Under the pieces are notes generated by a model. The model was given only the letters and a program-made list of their open reading frames with translations. It made no database searches and was not told the origin of the DNA. The position numbers and the translations under genes were made by a program. A stretch of 64,000 nucleotides of DNA from Sideroxydans sp. (lineage in GTDB: Bacteria > Pseudomonadota > Gammaproteobacteria > Burkholderiales > Gallionellaceae). Location: the NCBI GenBank assembly GCA_028710605.1, contig JAQTTU010000008.1:1-64000 (forward strand). Reading direction: 5' to 3'. This document shows, one piece after another, positions 1 to 12,746 of the stretch. Within the stretch, counting starts at the first letter, position 1. Every line of letters begins with the position of its first letter.

Positions 1-3000
1 GGCGATGACCTCATCGAAGGTGGAGCGGGGCGCGACATTATCTGGGGCTATGGCGGCAACGACCGGATTTATGCGGATACCCAAATAGACACGGCCACCG
101 CCATCGCCAACGGCAACAAAGACGCGGACAGCGGGCAGATGGGCGAATGGCTCTCCGGCAACGAAGGGGACGACATTCTGGTGGCCGGTGCCGACAACGA
201 CGTGCTGGCTGGCGGGGCGGGCAGCGACCTCATCGTCGCGGGCAGCGGCGACGACATCGTGTTTGGTGATGCCAACTACAGCAAGCAAATGTTTCCAGTG
301 GATCCCGTCGTGGTGCAATACAGTCTGGTCGATCCCAAGTCCCGCCTCGGGCAGATCGGGCTCTCCTGGAATGTGATCAGCCCCGATTCATTCAACTGGC
401 AATACGTCGATACGGGCGACCAAATACTGTTTCCGGCTGCCGTGTATGGCGCTGCCGCCCCGGCCGACAGCGGGGCGGATGTCATCTATGCGGGCAAGGG
501 CGCTGACCGGGTATGGGCGGGCGCGGGCGACGACGTGATTTTTGGGGAAGACGGGAATGACCGGCTGTACGGCGAGGAGGGCAACGACATCCTTATCGGG
601 GGAGCCGGGGATGACATCCTGAGCGGCGGGGAAGGCCGGGACATCTACGTCTATAACAAAGGCGACGGTTCAGACACCATTCTCGAAACCACGTCGGACA
701 ACATCGTCCGCTTCGGCGATGGCATCGGCGCAAACAATATTATCTTGAGGCTCGGATCGCTGATGTTGGACTTCGGCAACGGGGACGCAATCCACATCGA
801 AGGTTTTGACCGGAATGATGCGTTCAACAGCTCCAGCATCAGCAGCTTCGAGTTTGCGGATGGTTCGAAACTCTCCATCACCGAACTGCTGGCGCGGGGG
901 TTTGACCTGAACGGCACCGGCGGTGATGACATCATCATGGGCACCACCGCCACCGACCGTATTGATGGGATGGCGGGAGACGATTATCTCAGAGGCAACG
1001 GCGGCGATGACGTGCTACTGGGCGGGGTCGGCAATGACACCTTGCTGGGTGAAGACGGTAACGACAGCCTAGATGGCGGGGAAGGCGCAGATGTGATGAG
1101 CGGCGGTGCTGGAAACGACACATTGGCGGGCGGTGCTGGGGATGACCAGCTGGATGGTGGCGCGGGTGCGGATACGCTAACCGGTGGTGCGGGCAACGAC
1201 ACCTACATAGTTGACGACGTGGCCGATACGGTAGTCGAGGCGGCTGGTGAAGGTCAGGATACCGTGCACAGCACGGTGAGCTATTTGCTCGGGGAAAATG
1301 TGGAGAATCTGGAGCTTGATGGGTCTGCGAATATCAATGCGACCGGGAATGGGCAGGATAACGGGATATGGGGCAATGCCGGAAACAACATCCTTGCTGG
1401 CGGTGCGGGCAACGACTTTCTGTCCGGCGATGCGGGTGACGACGTGTACATCTTCAACCGTGGCGACGGCCAAGACACCATCGACAATACCGACCTGTTG
1501 AGTGCGACAGACACATTGCGATTCGGTGCGGGCATCGACGACACCGATGTGGAAATCATTCAATCCGGCACGCACATCCAATTCAGGATAAAGGATGCCA
1601 CTTCGACAGGACAGGCTCCCGACCAGATTACTTTCCTCAATTATTTCGGGGCGGATACGGTTAACGGCAGCGAAGTATCGGATCACAAAATCGACCGCGT
1701 GGAATTCGCCAACGGAGTGGTGTGGGATCAGGCGACGATACAGAGCGCACTGGATCGCGCCGCCAATAATCAGGCTCCCGTCTTGCATACAGCGCTGCCC
1801 GTGTTGGAATCGCGTGCGGGTATTTTGTTTACTTACACCATCCCTGTTGACACCATCATTGATCCCGATGCGTTGGATCAGGTGACTTATAGCGTGGCGA
1901 TGGCCGATGGTTCGCCGCTGCCGTCGTGGCTGACCTTCGACGCGGCCACCCGCACCTTGACCGGCACGCCGGACGCAGCCAACGTTGGTGGTTTGAAATT
2001 TGTGCTGTGGGGCACGGATATTTACGGTGCAGCGAGCGGTTGTGAGGTTTCATTAGTCGTTATGCCAGACGCGTTGGATACCACCAACCACGCGCCCGTG
2101 TTGGCTGCGCCATTGGGGGATGTGACCGTGTATGGCGGGGTAGTTAACTTTAGCTTGCCCGAAACGGCATTCGCCGATCTTGATGCGAACGATGTGCTGA
2201 GCTACAGCGCGACGCTGGCGGATGGAGGCGCGTTGCCGGACTGGTTGAGCTTTGATGCTGCAACCCGGATTTTTAGCGGGACACCTGTGGGGACAGAAAC
2301 CCTCAGCGTGCGCGTGACTGCAACAGATATGGGCGGGTTAAGCGTGTCGGATGTGTTCGAAATCTTGTTGGGTACACCGCCACTGGAAATTATCGGAACA
2401 GCCGACAACGATATGCTATTGGGAACTGAGGCGGACGAGACACTTATCGGCGGATTGGGGAATGACCGTTTAGTTGGCGGTTACGGTAGCGATACCTACG
2501 TCTATAACCTGGGCGATGGGGCTGACACGATTATTGATAGTTCGCCATGGTTCAACCGCTTGGGGGGAGATGAGAACGTTTTAAGCTTTGGCGCGGGAAT
2601 CACGCCGGACATGCTCAAGGTGCTGCATGTCGGCGACAGTTGTTTGCTCGATTTGGGTAATGGAGACTCAGTAGTTATCGGGAGCAACTCTTTCAACAAT
2701 TTGGTTATACGCGGCATCAATTCGCCTGATCCTTTTGATTATTTTTCTGTACAAACATTGCAATTTGAAGACGGCACGAAATTGAACGTCAAAGATTTTG
2801 TGATGCGGCAAGGGTTGTATAAAAAGGGGACTGCCGGGGACGACATTTTGGGCGGGGAGAATTTGTACTACTACGGGAAGAATTCGCAGACTGAAACCGT
2901 CCCCATCGCGGATCGCCTGGAAGGCGGAACGGGTAACGATATTTTGTACGGCGGTACTGGCGGCGATACTTATGTGTTCAATCGTGGCGATGGTGCAGAC

Positions 3001-6000
3001 AAGATTGTCGATAGTGCGTTCGGCGCGGTTTGGGATCCGATGTGGTCCGCAGTGGTAATGAATGGCGATAACACATTAAGTTTTGGGGCGGGTATCACAG
3101 CCAATGATGTTACGGCGTATTACCGGCATAGGACTGACTGGTACACGCCCGAAACCATCGTACTGGATTTGGGCTCTGGCGACAGCATCGAGATCGGTAA
3201 CGATATTAATAACCTCGCCATTCAGTACCTGCAATTTGCCAACGGCACATCAATCGGTATGTCAGATTTTCTGATGGGGCATGGCCTTGTTCATACCAGT
3301 GCGTTGACTGGATGGGGAGAGTCATGGAGCGGGGCATACTACTACCCCAACATCATGCGAGGTCTGGGCGGCAATGACGGGCTACATGGCGGGGAATCGA
3401 ACGACTTCATTGAAGGCGGGGTGGGAAACGACTTTCTCGAAGGTAGAGGCGGTGCCGACACCTACATTTATAACCGGGGTGATGGGGCAGATTTCATCAA
3501 AGACGATTTTTTGGGTGCGAACGTGTTGAGCTTGGGCGTTGGCATCAGCGCTGCCGACATCAATCCGGTATGGGATGCAGCGACCAGAAATCTGACGCTC
3601 GATTTTGGCGGCAACGACAAGATTTCGGTTGGGGCGTTGGATGATTTGGCAATCAAGGACGTGCGTTTTTTCGATGGCTCTACGCTGGCATTGAAAGATT
3701 TCCTGATTCAACGCGGTGTGGTGCAAGCCGCAGGGGCGGCAGGCAACGACATGATGGCAACCTTTGCCGACGGTATGCCGTTGCAGGGTTTGGGAGGGGA
3801 CGACCAACTCTATGGCAGCGTTCTGGCCGATACGCTGGAAGGCGGTGCAGGCAATGATCTGTTGGTGGGTAATGCGGGCGATGATATTTTGGCGGGTGGC
3901 GAAGGCAGCGATTTGCTGGAGGGCGGCGCAGGCAATGACGTTTACGTTTATAACTTGGGCGATGGCGCTGATACGATTATTGATACCGGAAATGGTTTGG
4001 GGGGGGACGAAGTCAATAGCTTGAGTTTCGGGGTGGGTATTGTCGCCGGCATGATTACCCCGGTGTTCGACAGCGCGACCCGTTTGTTGACGCTGGACTT
4101 GGGCAATGGCGACAGAATCTGTATCGGAAACGTCGATGCTCCCGCTGTACAAAACCTTCAATTTGCAGATGGCACCACACTCTCACTGAACGATTTCATG
4201 GCGTTGTCCGGGGTAATTATTCAGGCTGGCGATGCGGGTAACAATTACATCAGCGGAACCCAGTTTGCCGACCGCCTGATCGGGGCGGATGGCAATGACG
4301 ATTTATATGGCTATCAGGGTAATGACGTATTGATCGGCGATACCGGAATCGATTTCTTGTCCGGGGGGCTTGGCAACGACACCTATATTTTCAATCGCGG
4401 CGACGGGGAAGACACGATCAACGACAGCAGCTATGGGTCGGACCAGTATGAGGGGCCGGTGTTGAACGAGATCAATACGCTGGTTTTTGGTGCGGGCATA
4501 ACCGCAAGCATGGTGATGCATCGACTTGATAACAGCGGGCAGGTTGTGCTGGATGTGGGCGGCGGCGATAGCGTCACCATCGGCTACGAAACCGACTTGG
4601 CAATTCAGAGAATTATGTTTTCGGACGGAACTGCTTATCCGGTAGAGTCCTTCTTGTTTAACTTGCCGCCGACTGCCGCACCGATTGCCGGGCAAACAAC
4701 GCAGCAAGACTCGCTGTTTGGTTTTACTGTGCCCGCCGACACCTTTACAGATTCCAATGTGGGCGATGTGCTGCACTATAGCGCAACTTTGGCGGATGGC
4801 AGCGCTTTGCCGGCCTGGCTTAGCTTTGATGAATCAACTCAAACTTTCAGCGGCATACCGTCCAATTGGGATGTTGGCGCGCTTGCCGTGTCGGTAACCG
4901 CGACTGATATGGGGGGGCTGAGTGTATCCTCTGATTTCGTGATAGACGTGCTAAATGTGAACGACGCGCCGACGCTCGAAATACCGCTCGTCGATAGCGT
5001 TGTTCAAGCAAACATTCCGTTCAGCTTCAGCGTTCCTTCTCTCGAAATACCGTTCGGCGATAGCGTTGTTCAAGCAAATATGTCGTTCAGTTTCGGCGTT
5101 CCTTCCAACACTTTCAATGACGTTGATTCTATCCATGGCGATATATTGAGCTACAGCGCAACCTTGGCTGGTGGCATAGCGCTACCCGCTTGGCTCACTT
5201 TTGAACCCCTCACGCAAACCTTTAGCGGTACGCCTACCATCGGCGATGCTGGTAATCTGGAAGTCATCGTGACGGCGACCGATAGCGGTGGATTGAGTGC
5301 AAACAGTAGTTTCATATTAGACATAACCGTGCCTAACATGACACCGATCACCAACCCGATTGGAGATCAGACAACGCAACAAGATGCTCATTTCAGCTTT
5401 ACCGTTCCTGCGAATGCTTTCGTTGACCCCAATGCGGGTGACACGCTGAGCTACAGCGCCACACTGGAAGACGGTTCCGAATTGCCGTCATGGCTTACCT
5501 TCGATGCTGCCACGCAAACCTTCAGCGGCACGCCATCCAACTGGGAGGTGGGCAGTTTGAATTTGACCGTCACGGCAACCGACCCGCTGGGGCTATCGGC
5601 AAGCGACACGTTTGTGTTGAATGTCCTGAACGTGAACGACGCACCGACGGTGGTGAATCCGCTGACTGATCAACAGGTCATAGCGGGTCAGGTATTCAGC
5701 TTCAAGTTAAGCGGAAGCATTCCAGCAAGCGACAGCATCCTGAACGATGCAACCGATACCGGCACAGCGGATCAAGTATGGCCGAATATCGACAACTACC
5801 TGAATGGCAGCGGCAGCAACGACACTTACAGCTTCGCGCGCGGTGACGGCAACGTATATATTTCCGATTGGGACAACTCCACCGCAGACGTTGTGCAACT
5901 GGCCGACGTTTTGCCGGGTGATGTCACCTTCTCGCAGAATCAATGGGGTGATGTGACGCTAACCGTCAACGGCACAGCGGACTGCCTGACATTTGGAGGC

Positions 6001-9000
6001 TGGCAATACTCCGATTCCGCCAAGATCGAACAACTGGTCTTTGCGGATGGCACGGTGTGGGGAGTCGGCGACATCCAATCCAGACTCTCGATCACGCCGA
6101 CAAACGGTAACGACTTCATCACCGGCACAAATAACGGCGACACCATCATTGCGCAAGCCGGTGATGATGCGGTGATGGGCGGCACGGGGAACGACACCAT
6201 TGTGGCTGGAGCGGGCAACGACTGGCTGGTCGGCGGGGGCGGCAGCGACATACTCTCTGGCGGCAGCGGGGCAGATGAACTTGATGCCGACAACACCTAT
6301 AGCGATATTGCCAACGACCTGCTGGATGGCGGTGCGGGAGACGATTATCTGGGCGCATCTGTCGCGAACGACCTGCTCATCGGCGGGCAGGGTAATGACA
6401 CCGTTTCCGGCGACAGCGGAAATAACGTTGTCCTGTTCAATCGGGGTGATGGCAATGACTGGATTTATTTAGATTATAGTTTGGACAAACCGAAAGCAGA
6501 AACATTGTCTCTCGGTGGCGGCATCAGTTATGCCGACCTCTCATTCAGCCGCGATTACGACAATTTGATCGTCGGCTTGGGCGACGGCGAATCGGTCACC
6601 ATCGGAAGCTGGTTTGCCGCATGGCAAGACAACAAAGCGATCAATACCCTGCAAATCGTCGCCGAGTCCATGGCAGGCTACGACCCCAACTCCACCGACC
6701 CGCTGCTGAACCAACGCATCCAGCAATTCGATTTCCTCGCGCTGGCGAACCAGTTCGAAGCCGCATTGGCCGCCGACCCAAGCATCACCTCATGGCAGCT
6801 TGCGCCGCACTTGGCGGACTGTTGCATTGGCGGTTCAGACACAGCAGCCATCGGCGGCGACATGGCGTATTTGTACGGCAAGAACGGCAACCTGAATGGC
6901 TTGAACGAAGCGGAACTGCGCTCGCAGTTGAACGATGCCAACTTCGGCACAAGCAATCAGCCTCTCACAAAAATCCCAAGCGCAATCTTCACCGACATCG
7001 ACTTCATCCACGGCGACAGCCTCACCTACACTGCCACACTGGCTGACGGCTCGGCGCTGCCAACCTGGCTCACCTTCGATGCCGCCACGCAAACCTTCAG
7101 CGGCACACCCGCCAACGGTGATGCGGGCGTACTGAGTGTCGCGGTCATTGCCACCGACACGGGCGGACTGTCTGCGTCCTCGGTATTCAACCTGGACGTG
7201 ATCAGCCTGAACGAAGCACCCATCGCCGTAGCCGACCTGGTTGCCGTAAGCGCAGACGCATCCGTTTCCACCATCGCCGTGGCCGACCTGCTAGTCAACG
7301 ACAGCGACCCCGACGCGGGCGACAGCATCAGCATGGTTGGATTCGATGCCGTCACCGCCAACGGCAATGCTGTCGTGCAAGATGGTTCTGGAAACCTCAT
7401 CCTCGATATTGGCAACAACTACCAATCGCTGGGAGCAGGCCAAACCGCCACAGATTCCTTCACCTACACCATCGCCGATGCCGCAGGCGCAACCTCCTCC
7501 GCCACCGTCGAAGTCACCATCAACGGCGTGAACGATGCTCCCGTCACCGCAACAGCCATCACCAACCAGCAAACGAATCAGGACGCAGCATTCAGCTTCA
7601 CAATACCAACCGACACCTTCACCGATGTCGATCAGGGTGATGCGCTGAGCTACAGCGTCACACTGGGCGATGGATCTGCCTTGCCCGGCTGGCTCACCTT
7701 CGATGCCGTCACCCAAACCTTAAGCGGCACACCGCTCAACGCAGACGTGGGCAAGCTGAACGTCATCGTGACCGCCACCGACAGTGGCGGCCTCAGCGCC
7801 TCCAGCGCCTTCGCGCTCAACGTCACAAACGTTAACGACACCCCGACCGCCAACGGCGACACGGGCAATGCCGCAGAAGATGGCGGCGCAGTGCAGCTCG
7901 ATACCGCCACCTTGCTGGCCAACGACACCGACCCCGACTTCATCTACGGCGACGTGTTGAACATAGTTGCTGTCTCGCAAGCCGCCTCCGGTGCTGCCGT
8001 GTCGCTCTTGAACGGTGCGGTGCAATACGATATTGGAACTCTCTACCAATCTCTGGCTCAAGGCCAAACCGCCACCGACACCTTCGCCTACACCGTGAGC
8101 GACAGCCTAGGTGCAACCAGCACCGCCACCGTCACCATGACCATCACTGGCGTGAACGATGGTCCGGTAACCGCAGACGATGCGGCCAACGTGCAGGAAG
8201 ACAACACCATCGCTGCTAACGGCAACGTCCTCGCCAACGACAGCGACATCGACCAGGGCACCGTCCTCACCGTCACCAACGCAGGCACACTGCAAGGTAC
8301 CTACGGCAGCTTGGTTCTCAATGCCGACGGCAACTACAGCTACCAACTGGACAACACCAGCGCCGCCGTACAAGGACTCATGGCAAACCAAACTGTCACC
8401 GACACCTTCGCCTACCAAGCCAGCGACGGCATCGCCACCACCCCGGCCACGCTCACCGTCACCATCAGCGGCAGCAACGACGGCCCTGTGGCGAACAGCG
8501 ACAGCGCCTCGGTCAACGAAGACAGCCTGCTCACCGTGAATGCCGACGCACTGCTGGCGAACGACACCGATGCCGACATCGGCGACAGCAAAACACTGGT
8601 CGGCGTGGATGCAATCTCAACACTGGGCGCAGCGGTTTCACTCCAGAACGGCCAAGTCGTGTATGACCAAGGCGGACGCTTCGACAGCCTCATGGCAGGA
8701 CAAACCCTCACCGACAGCTTCAGCTATCAAATGGCCGACAGCTTTGGTGCAATTTCCACCGCCAATGTCAACGTCACCATCACCGGCTTGAACGACGGCC
8801 CCACCGCCCACCTCGACAACGCCACCACCAACGAAGACACGGCGCAAACCCTCCTGAGCGCAGCCAGGCTGCTGTCCAACGACACCGACCCCGATACCGG
8901 CGACATACTCACCGTCACCGGCTTCGATGCCGTCAGCACCTTGGGCAACACCATCAGCCGCGATGATTCAGGCAACCTCGTGTTCGATATCGGCAACCGC

Positions 9001-10293
9001 TACCAATACCTCGCTCAAGGCCGAACCGTCACCGACAACTTCAGCTACACCATCACCGACACCGCAGGTGCGACCAGCACCGCACAGGTCAGCATGACTA
9101 TCGTCGGCAGCAACGACGCGCCAATCGTTTCGAACGATGCAGCGAGCGTGCGGGAAGACAGTGCCATCACGGCAACGGGCAACGTCCTCGCCAACGACAG
9201 CGACATAGACAAAGGCACGGTACTCACCGTTGCTAATGCCGGAACGCTGAAAGGAATATATGGCAGCCTGACCCTCGCCGCCGATGGCAGCTACAGCTAC
9301 GCCCTCAACAACGCCTCGCACGCAGTCCAGTCGCTCGGACGCAATGCACAGGTTACTGAGCATTTTGGTTATACCGCCACAGACGGCATCGCCACCAGCT
9401 CAGCCGGACTGGACATCCTCATCAAAGGCAGCAACGATGCCCCGGTGCTGGCCGCTCCCTTGGCCGACCGCAACATCACATCCAACAAAACCTTCTCATG
9501 GCAAATGCCGCAAGGCAGCTTCACCGACATCGACACGGGCGACACGCTGAGCTATAGCGCGAGCCGGTTGGACGGAGCGGCGCTGCCATCCTGGCTCCTC
9601 TTCGATGCCGCCACCCGGACCTTCACCGGCCAGGCACCGAAGCAGACCGGCTTTGTGGATGTCGTGCTGACCGCCACCGATGTGGCCGCCGATGGCAGCA
9701 CCCAAGGCAGCCTCGCCGCATCGGATGTCTTTCGCATCACCATCGGACACGGCAACGAAGGTGTCGGCAACGGCAACGACGCACCGCCTCCCGGCCACGA
9801 CTGTAACCACAACGACGGACAAGGCACCTCGCCTGGGCATCCGGGTTCGCAGGAACATGGACAGAATTCCTGCAACGAGCAAGGGCGCGGCCATGACAGC
9901 AAGGATGCAACATGTGCGGGCGGCAAAAAAGGCGATTGCATCGACGACCTGATCCGCGACTGGTTCGAGAAGGGCAACAAAGCTGGCCAGCATGACCGCT
10001 TCGACGAACTGGGTCGTAGCGACTGCCGGGTTGACGAGCAGGTGAACCGCATCGTCGCGCGCGGCATAACAAGCGACATCAAGGGGCAGTGGGAACAGAT
10101 GAACTCAAAACTGAAACAGCATCTGGATAAAGGCAGCAACGACGACCATTTCGACTCAGGCGCAGGCCACGGCGCGACTATCCTGTTCGGTACGGGCGGT
10201 GCCCAAGGCATGCCGCAACTGGGCAAGTCCGAGGGCGTGGAGATGAAAGCCTTTGCCGGACTCAGGGAAGGGCTGGAGCGGATCAGGTGTTGA
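1..10293 (+). CDS. Giant RTX / cadherin-like repeat protein (5' end outside window)
   Basis: The frame is open from base 1, so the true start lies upstream; about 3,430 residues are visible. The first two thirds alternate blocks of glycine/aspartate nonapeptides of the GGxGxDxLx type (for example 475-650, 930-1200, 3770-3950, 6110-6410) with hemolysin-related modules of the form YNxGDGxDTI...FGxGI...LDLGNGD...LQFxDGT. Putative-Ig modules ([19 protein letters not shown]) recur at about 1770-2370, 4670-5640, 6960-7220, 7540-7840 and 9420-9760. Cadherin/VCBS-like modules with the NDTDPD motif fill 7230-9430. By family, such proteins are exported by type I secretion and fold on binding calcium outside the cell, often as adhesins. 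The tail from 9760 is rich in G, H, N and D, then charged and helical. I do not recognise an enzymatic domain. The stop overlaps the following tolC-like start. Confidence 0.93.
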   Translation, partial: GDDLIEGGAGRDIIWGYGGNDRIYADTQIDTATAIANGNKDADSGQMGEWLSGNEGDDILVAGADNDVLAGGAGSDLIVAGSGDDIVFGDANYSKQMFPVDPVVVQYSLVDPKSRLGQIGLSWNVISPDSFNWQYVDTGDQILFPAAVYGAAAPADSGADVIYAGKGADRVWAGAGDDVIFGEDGNDRLYGEEGNDILIGGAGDDILSGGEGRDIYVYNKGDGSDTILETTSDNIVRFGDGIGANNIILRLGSLMLDFGNGDAIHIEGFDRNDAFNSSSISSFEFADGSKLSITELLARGFDLNGTGGDDIIMGTTATDRIDGMAGDDYLRGNGGDDVLLGGVGNDTLLGEDGNDSLDGGEGADVMSGGAGNDTLAGGAGDDQLDGGAGADTLTGGAGNDTYIVDDVADTVVEAAGEGQDTVHSTVSYLLGENVENLELDGSANINATGNGQDNGIWGNAGNNILAGGAGNDFLSGDAGDDVYIFNRGDGQDTIDNTDLLSATDTLRFGAGIDDTDVEIIQSGTHIQFRIKDATSTGQAPDQITFLNYFGADTVNGSEVSDHKIDRVEFANGVVWDQATIQSALDRAANNQAPVLHTALPVLESRAGILFTYTIPVDTIIDPDALDQVTYSVAMADGSPLPSWLTFDAATRTLTGTPDAANVGGLKFVLWGTDIYGAASGCEVSLVVMPDALDTTNHAPVLAAPLGDVTVYGGVVNFSLPETAFADLDANDVLSYSATLADGGALPDWLSFDAATRIFSGTPVGTETLSVRVTATDMGGLSVSDVFEILLGTPPLEIIGTADNDMLLGTEADETLIGGLGNDRLVGGYGSDTYVYNLGDGADTIIDSSPWFNRLGGDENVLSFGAGITPDMLKVLHVGDSCLLDLGNGDSVVIGSNSFNNLVIRGINSPDPFDYFSVQTLQFEDGTKLNVKDFVMRQGLYKKGTAGDDILGGENLYYYGKNSQTETVPIADRLEGGTGNDILYGGTGGDTYVFNRGDGADKIVDSAFGAVWDPMWSAVVMNGDNTLSFGAGITANDVTAYYRHRTDWYTPETIVLDLGSGDSIEIGNDINNLAIQYLQFANGTSIGMSDFLMGHGLVHTSALTGWGESWSGAYYYPNIMRGLGGNDGLHGGESNDFIEGGVGNDFLEGRGGADTYIYNRGDGADFIKDDFLGANVLSLGVGISAADINPVWDAATRNLTLDFGGNDKISVGALDDLAIKDVRFFDGSTLALKDFLIQRGVVQAAGAAGNDMMATFADGMPLQGLGGDDQLYGSVLADTLEGGAGNDLLVGNAGDDILAGGEGSDLLEGGAGNDVYVYNLGDGADTIIDTGNGLGGDEVNSLSFGVGIVAGMITPVFDSATRLLTLDLGNGDRICIGNVDAPAVQNLQFADGTTLSLNDFMALSGVIIQAGDAGNNYISGTQFADRLIGADGNDDLYGYQGNDVLIGDTGIDFLSGGLGNDTYIFNRGDGEDTINDSSYGSDQYEGPVLNEINTLVFGAGITASMVMHRLDNSGQVVLDVGGGDSVTIGYETDLAIQRIMFSDGTAYPVESFLFNLPPTAAPIAGQTTQQDSLFGFTVPADTFTDSNVGDVLHYSATLADGSALPAWLSFDESTQTFSGIPSNWDVGALAVSVTATDMGGLSVSSDFVIDVLNVNDAPTLEIPLVDSVVQANIPFSFSVPSLEIPFGDSVVQANMSFSFGVPSNTFNDVDSIHGDILSYSATLAGGIALPAWLTFEPLTQTFSGTPTIGDAGNLEVIVTATDSGGLSANSSFILDITVPNMTPITNPIGDQTTQQDAHFSFTVPANAFVDPNAGDTLSYSATLEDGSELPSWLTFDAATQTFSGTPSNWEVGSLNLTVTATDPLGLSASDTFVLNVLNVNDAPTVVNPLTDQQVIAGQVFSFKLSGSIPASDSILNDATDTGTADQVWPNIDNYLNGSGSNDTYSFARGDGNVYISDWDNSTADVVQLADVLPGDVTFSQNQWGDVTLTVNGTADCLTFGGWQYSDSAKIEQLVFADGTVWGVGDIQSRLSITPTNGNDFITGTNNGDTIIAQAGDDAVMGGTGNDTIVAGAGNDWLVGGGGSDILSGGSGADELDADNTYSDIANDLLDGGAGDDYLGASVANDLLIGGQGNDTVSGDSGNNVVLFNRGDGNDWIYLDYSLDKPKAETLSLGGGISYADLSFSRDYDNLIVGLGDGESVTIGSWFAAWQDNKAINTLQIVAESMAGYDPNSTDPLLNQRIQQFDFLALANQFEAALAADPSITSWQLAPHLADCCIGGSDTAAIGGDMAYLYGKNGNLNGLNEAELRSQLNDANFGTSNQPLTKIPSAIFTDIDFIHGDSLTYTATLADGSALPTWLTFDAATQTFSGTPANGDAGVLSVAVIATDTGGLSASSVFNLDVISLNEAPIAVADLVAVSADASVSTIAVADLLVNDSDPDAGDSISMVGFDAVTANGNAVVQDGSGNLILDIGNNYQSLGAGQTATDSFTYTIADAAGATSSATVEVTINGVNDAPVTATAITNQQTNQDAAFSFTIPTDTFTDVDQGDALSYSVTLGDGSALPGWLTFDAVTQTLSGTPLNADVGKLNVIVTATDSGGLSASSAFALNVTNVNDTPTANGDTGNAAEDGGAVQLDTATLLANDTDPDFIYGDVLNIVAVSQAASGAAVSLLNGAVQYDIGTLYQSLAQGQTATDTFAYTVSDSLGATSTATVTMTITGVNDGPVTADDAANVQEDNTIAANGNVLANDSDIDQGTVLTVTNAGTLQGTYGSLVLNADGNYSYQLDNTSAAVQGLMANQTVTDTFAYQASDGIATTPATLTVTISGSNDGPVANSDSASVNEDSLLTVNADALLANDTDADIGDSKTLVGVDAISTLGAAVSLQNGQVVYDQGGRFDSLMAGQTLTDSFSYQMADSFGAISTANVNVTITGLNDGPTAHLDNATTNEDTAQTLLSAARLLSNDTDPDTGDILTVTGFDAVSTLGNTISRDDSGNLVFDIGNRYQYLAQGRTVTDNFSYTITDTAGATSTAQVSMTIVGSNDAPIVSNDAASVREDSAITATGNVLANDSDIDKGTVLTVANAGTLKGIYGSLTLAADGSYSYALNNASHAVQSLGRNAQVTEHFGYTATDGIATSSAGLDILIKGSNDAPVLAAPLADRNITSNKTFSWQMPQGSFTDIDTGDTLSYSASRLDGAALPSWLLFDAATRTFTGQAPKQTGFVDVVLTATDVAADGSTQGSLAASDVFRITIGHGNEGVGNGNDAPPPGHDCNHNDGQGTSPGHPGSQEHGQNSCNEQGRGHDSKDATCAGGKKGDCIDDLIRDWFEKGNKAGQHDRFDELGRSDCRVDEQVNRIVARGITSDIKGQWEQMNSKLKQHLDKGSNDDHFDSGAGHGATILFGTGGAQGMPQLGKSEGVEMKAFAGLREGLERIRC
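4975..5106 (+). repeat. 66-bp tandem duplication inside the RTX gene
   Basis: Two adjacent 66-bp units (4975-5040 and 5041-5106) encode near-identical 22-residue segments beginning [10 protein letters not shown] and [10 protein letters not shown]. They lie at the join between two Ig-like modules, are in frame, and differ at only a few bases, which suggests a recent slippage or recombination event. Confidence 0.9.
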
Positions 10294-11657
10294 AGACAAG
10301 TTCATCCTCTTTGAAAATAAGCATCCTTGCAGCATTGCTAATCGGAACATCCAGCCTCTCCGCCCACGGCGAAGATTTGCTGGATGTCTATCGTCTGGCA
10401 TTGCGCAACGACCCCACTTTCGAAGTTGCCCGTTACACCTTGAAAGCCGCAAGCGAGAAATATCCTCAAGCGTTGGCCGGATTGTTGCCGACGGTGAGCG
10501 TGAACGGAGCAAACAACGTGACCCGCGCGCAGAACGAGTTCAGCAACACCGTTGCATCGGAACGCCAGGTGCATGCGTGGAACTGGACGCTGCAACTGAT
10601 CCAGCCGCTGTTTCGAGTGCAAAATCTGTACGCCTACGACGAAGCGCAATTGTCGGTAGTACAGGCGCAGGCGCAATACAACCTGGCCGAGCAGGAAATG
10701 ATTCTGCGAGTCACGCAAGCCTACTTCGGAGTATTGACCAGCCGCGAGAGCATCAAGGTCGCCGAAGCGGAACTGGCGGCGACCGAAGAGCAGTTGGAAC
10801 TGGCCAAGCGCGGCTTCGAGAAGGGCATCGCTGCCATCACCGATGTGCGTGACGGTCAATCACGCGCCGATCTGGCGCGCTCGCATCTCGTGACCGCACG
10901 CAATGATCTCGATGGCATGAACGCGGAACTCGCCAAGATTGTGGATGAAGTTCCCGACCGGCTCGCCGCACTCGATCCCGCCGTATCCATTCCCTCACCG
11001 CAGCCCAATGACCAGAAAATTTGGATCAGCCAGGCGCGCGATAATAATCCGGCAGTGCGTGCAGCCCAGTCGGGATTGCTGGCCGCCGAAGCCGCAGTCG
11101 GCAAAACCAGAGCAGAGCATGCACCCACGCTTGATCTGGTCGCATCCTATGGGGAAAACTACTCATCCGGCAGCACTACCTTGTCCACCGATTACGCATG
11201 GCGAGGGCAAAGTAAACAAATCGGCATTCAATTCAATGTCCCGCTATTTGCGGGAGGCGGAACCAACTCGCGCGTGACCGAGGCGATTGCCAACAAATAC
11301 CGCGCAGGCGCAGAACTGGAAGTCGCGCATCGTCAGTCTGCAACCGATGCGCGTCAAGCTTTTGCCGGTGTAGTAAACGGCTTGTCGCAAATCGCGGCAC
11401 TGAAGTCCTCGGTTGAATCCAGCCAAAGCGCAGTTGACGGAAGCCACGACGGATACAAGCTGGGCGTGTACAGCAACATTGATGTGTTGAATGCCGAGCA
11501 GCAGCTCCACACCGCAAAACGCGACTTGGTGAAAGCGCGCTACGAGACCTTGTTTCAGGCATTGAAACTGAAAGCGGCGGCGGGAATATTAAGCGCGGAC
11601 GATCTGATTGCGGCCAATGCACTGCTGGTGCATGAACAAACCAAAACAGCCCCATGA
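10287..11657 (+). CDS. tolC: TolC family outer-membrane channel protein
   Basis: The 456-residue product has an N-terminal signal peptide (hydrophobic stretch [14 protein letters not shown]), then the sequence [20 protein letters not shown] that opens TolC/OEP-family proteins, and two long helical repeats ending near [16 protein letters not shown]. By family it forms the trimeric outer-membrane duct of a type I secretion or efflux machine. The start is GTG at 10287, overlapping the last codons of the RTX gene. That coupling suggests it exports the RTX protein. No ABC transporter or membrane-fusion gene is visible, so those partners must lie upstream or elsewhere. Confidence 0.93.
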   Translation: MLKTSSSSLKISILAALLIGTSSLSAHGEDLLDVYRLALRNDPTFEVARYTLKAASEKYPQALAGLLPTVSVNGANNVTRAQNEFSNTVASERQVHAWNWTLQLIQPLFRVQNLYAYDEAQLSVVQAQAQYNLAEQEMILRVTQAYFGVLTSRESIKVAEAELAATEEQLELAKRGFEKGIAAITDVRDGQSRADLARSHLVTARNDLDGMNAELAKIVDEVPDRLAALDPAVSIPSPQPNDQKIWISQARDNNPAVRAAQSGLLAAEAAVGKTRAEHAPTLDLVASYGENYSSGSTTLSTDYAWRGQSKQIGIQFNVPLFAGGGTNSRVTEAIANKYRAGAELEVAHRQSATDARQAFAGVVNGLSQIAALKSSVESSQSAVDGSHDGYKLGVYSNIDVLNAEQQLHTAKRDLVKARYETLFQALKLKAAAGILSADDLIAANALLVHEQTKTAP

Positions 11658-12682
11658 AAATCATCCCGGTTACACAAACCCCTCGCAAATTATTTCATCG
11701 AGCAAGGTTGCATGCGCTTGCCGCATACTGTTTTGGATTGCTCGCAGTCGATTCGTTTGCCGACGATTTTTCGATCAAGTCTTTTCAGGTGAAGGAAGAA
11801 GAGACTCAGCTGGCCAAACGCTTCGCACTGCGCGAAGCGGCAGAATCTCCTTTTGAATATTCCCTGAGCGCGGGCTACCGCAAAGACAATTTGAACTGGA
11901 GCATCGCCGACGGCAGCGTCAATGTCGCCTCCGAAGTGAACTGGAAAAACACCGTCATCGCGCAAATGCGCGCGACTGCGAAAATTAAACTGTGGCACGA
12001 CTTGCAGTTGCGCGGCATTTACACCACGGGCGCGGTGAAGTCCGGGAGCAATCAGGATTCGGATTACGCCGGAAGCAATCGCACGCAAGAGTTTTCCAGA
12101 TCGGACAATAAGACGGGCGGCGCGGTGCGCGACATCAGTATCGGTCTCGGCTATAAATTCCGTTTGTTCGATCTGCCATCTAAAGGTTCGCTGTCTGTTG
12201 TACCGCTGGCGGGACTGTCTATCCATCAACAGAGTTTGACCATGTACGACGGCGTTCAAACGCTTCCCGCGAATGGCGCGCTCACCGGATTAAACAATAG
12301 CTACAACACGCAGTGGAAAGGCGCATGGCTGGGTATGGATGCTTTGCTCAATTTGGGCGAACACATTTCACTCAACTCCACGGCGGAATATCACAGCGTG
12401 GATTATTCGGCAGATGCCAATTGGAATTTGCGTAGCGACTTCAAACACCCGGTCAGTTTCAGCCATGTCGCCAAAGGGAATGGAACGCTGGTGTCTGTTG
12501 GAATCGCGTATCGCTTCAACCGGAACTTCCAAATAAACACATCGTATGAGCGGCAAAAATGGAACACCTACCAAGGCTATGACCAGACGAATTTCTCATA
12601 TGGGGCGACGAACTATTACACACTGAACCCGGTGAGTTGGGATTCGACGGCATGGTCGCTCGGGGCGGTCTATCAGTTTTAA
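11654..12682 (+). CDS. Outer-membrane beta-barrel protein, function unknown
   Basis: The 342-residue protein has a signal peptide ending near FADDF. Alternating hydrophobic/polar strands follow (YSLSAGYRKDNLNWSIADGS, RDISIGLGYKFRLFDL, LVSVGIAYRFNRNFQINTSY), and the last residue is a C-terminal phenylalanine in GAVYQF, the usual recognition signal for outer-membrane barrels. The size and omptin-like strand pattern resemble uncharacterised barrel families; I cannot name one firmly. Its ATG overlaps the tolC stop in an ATGA arrangement, so it is probably co-translated with the exporter and may help secretion or surface attachment of the giant protein. Confidence 0.75.
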   Translation: MKIIPVTQTPRKLFHRARLHALAAYCFGLLAVDSFADDFSIKSFQVKEEETQLAKRFALREAAESPFEYSLSAGYRKDNLNWSIADGSVNVASEVNWKNTVIAQMRATAKIKLWHDLQLRGIYTTGAVKSGSNQDSDYAGSNRTQEFSRSDNKTGGAVRDISIGLGYKFRLFDLPSKGSLSVVPLAGLSIHQQSLTMYDGVQTLPANGALTGLNNSYNTQWKGAWLGMDALLNLGEHISLNSTAEYHSVDYSADANWNLRSDFKHPVSFSHVAKGNGTLVSVGIAYRFNRNFQINTSYERQKWNTYQGYDQTNFSYGATNYYTLNPVSWDSTAWSLGAVYQF

Positions 12683-12746
12683 AAATTATTATTGAATGGT
12701 TTCTATTCTGGCGAGTGACACCGATATTTATCGAAGGAGCTTCAAC

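Noticed and set aside
1177-1788. Long minus-strand frames within the RTX gene (also 3382-4161)
   Set aside because: They mirror glycine/aspartate-rich repeats of the plus-strand gene and carry no independent start signals or domains.
1-6420. Possible CRISPR array or DNA tandem repeat in the RTX gene
   Set aside because: The periodicity is of 9-residue codons with varied DNA and no constant repeat/spacer lengths; it is protein repeat structure.
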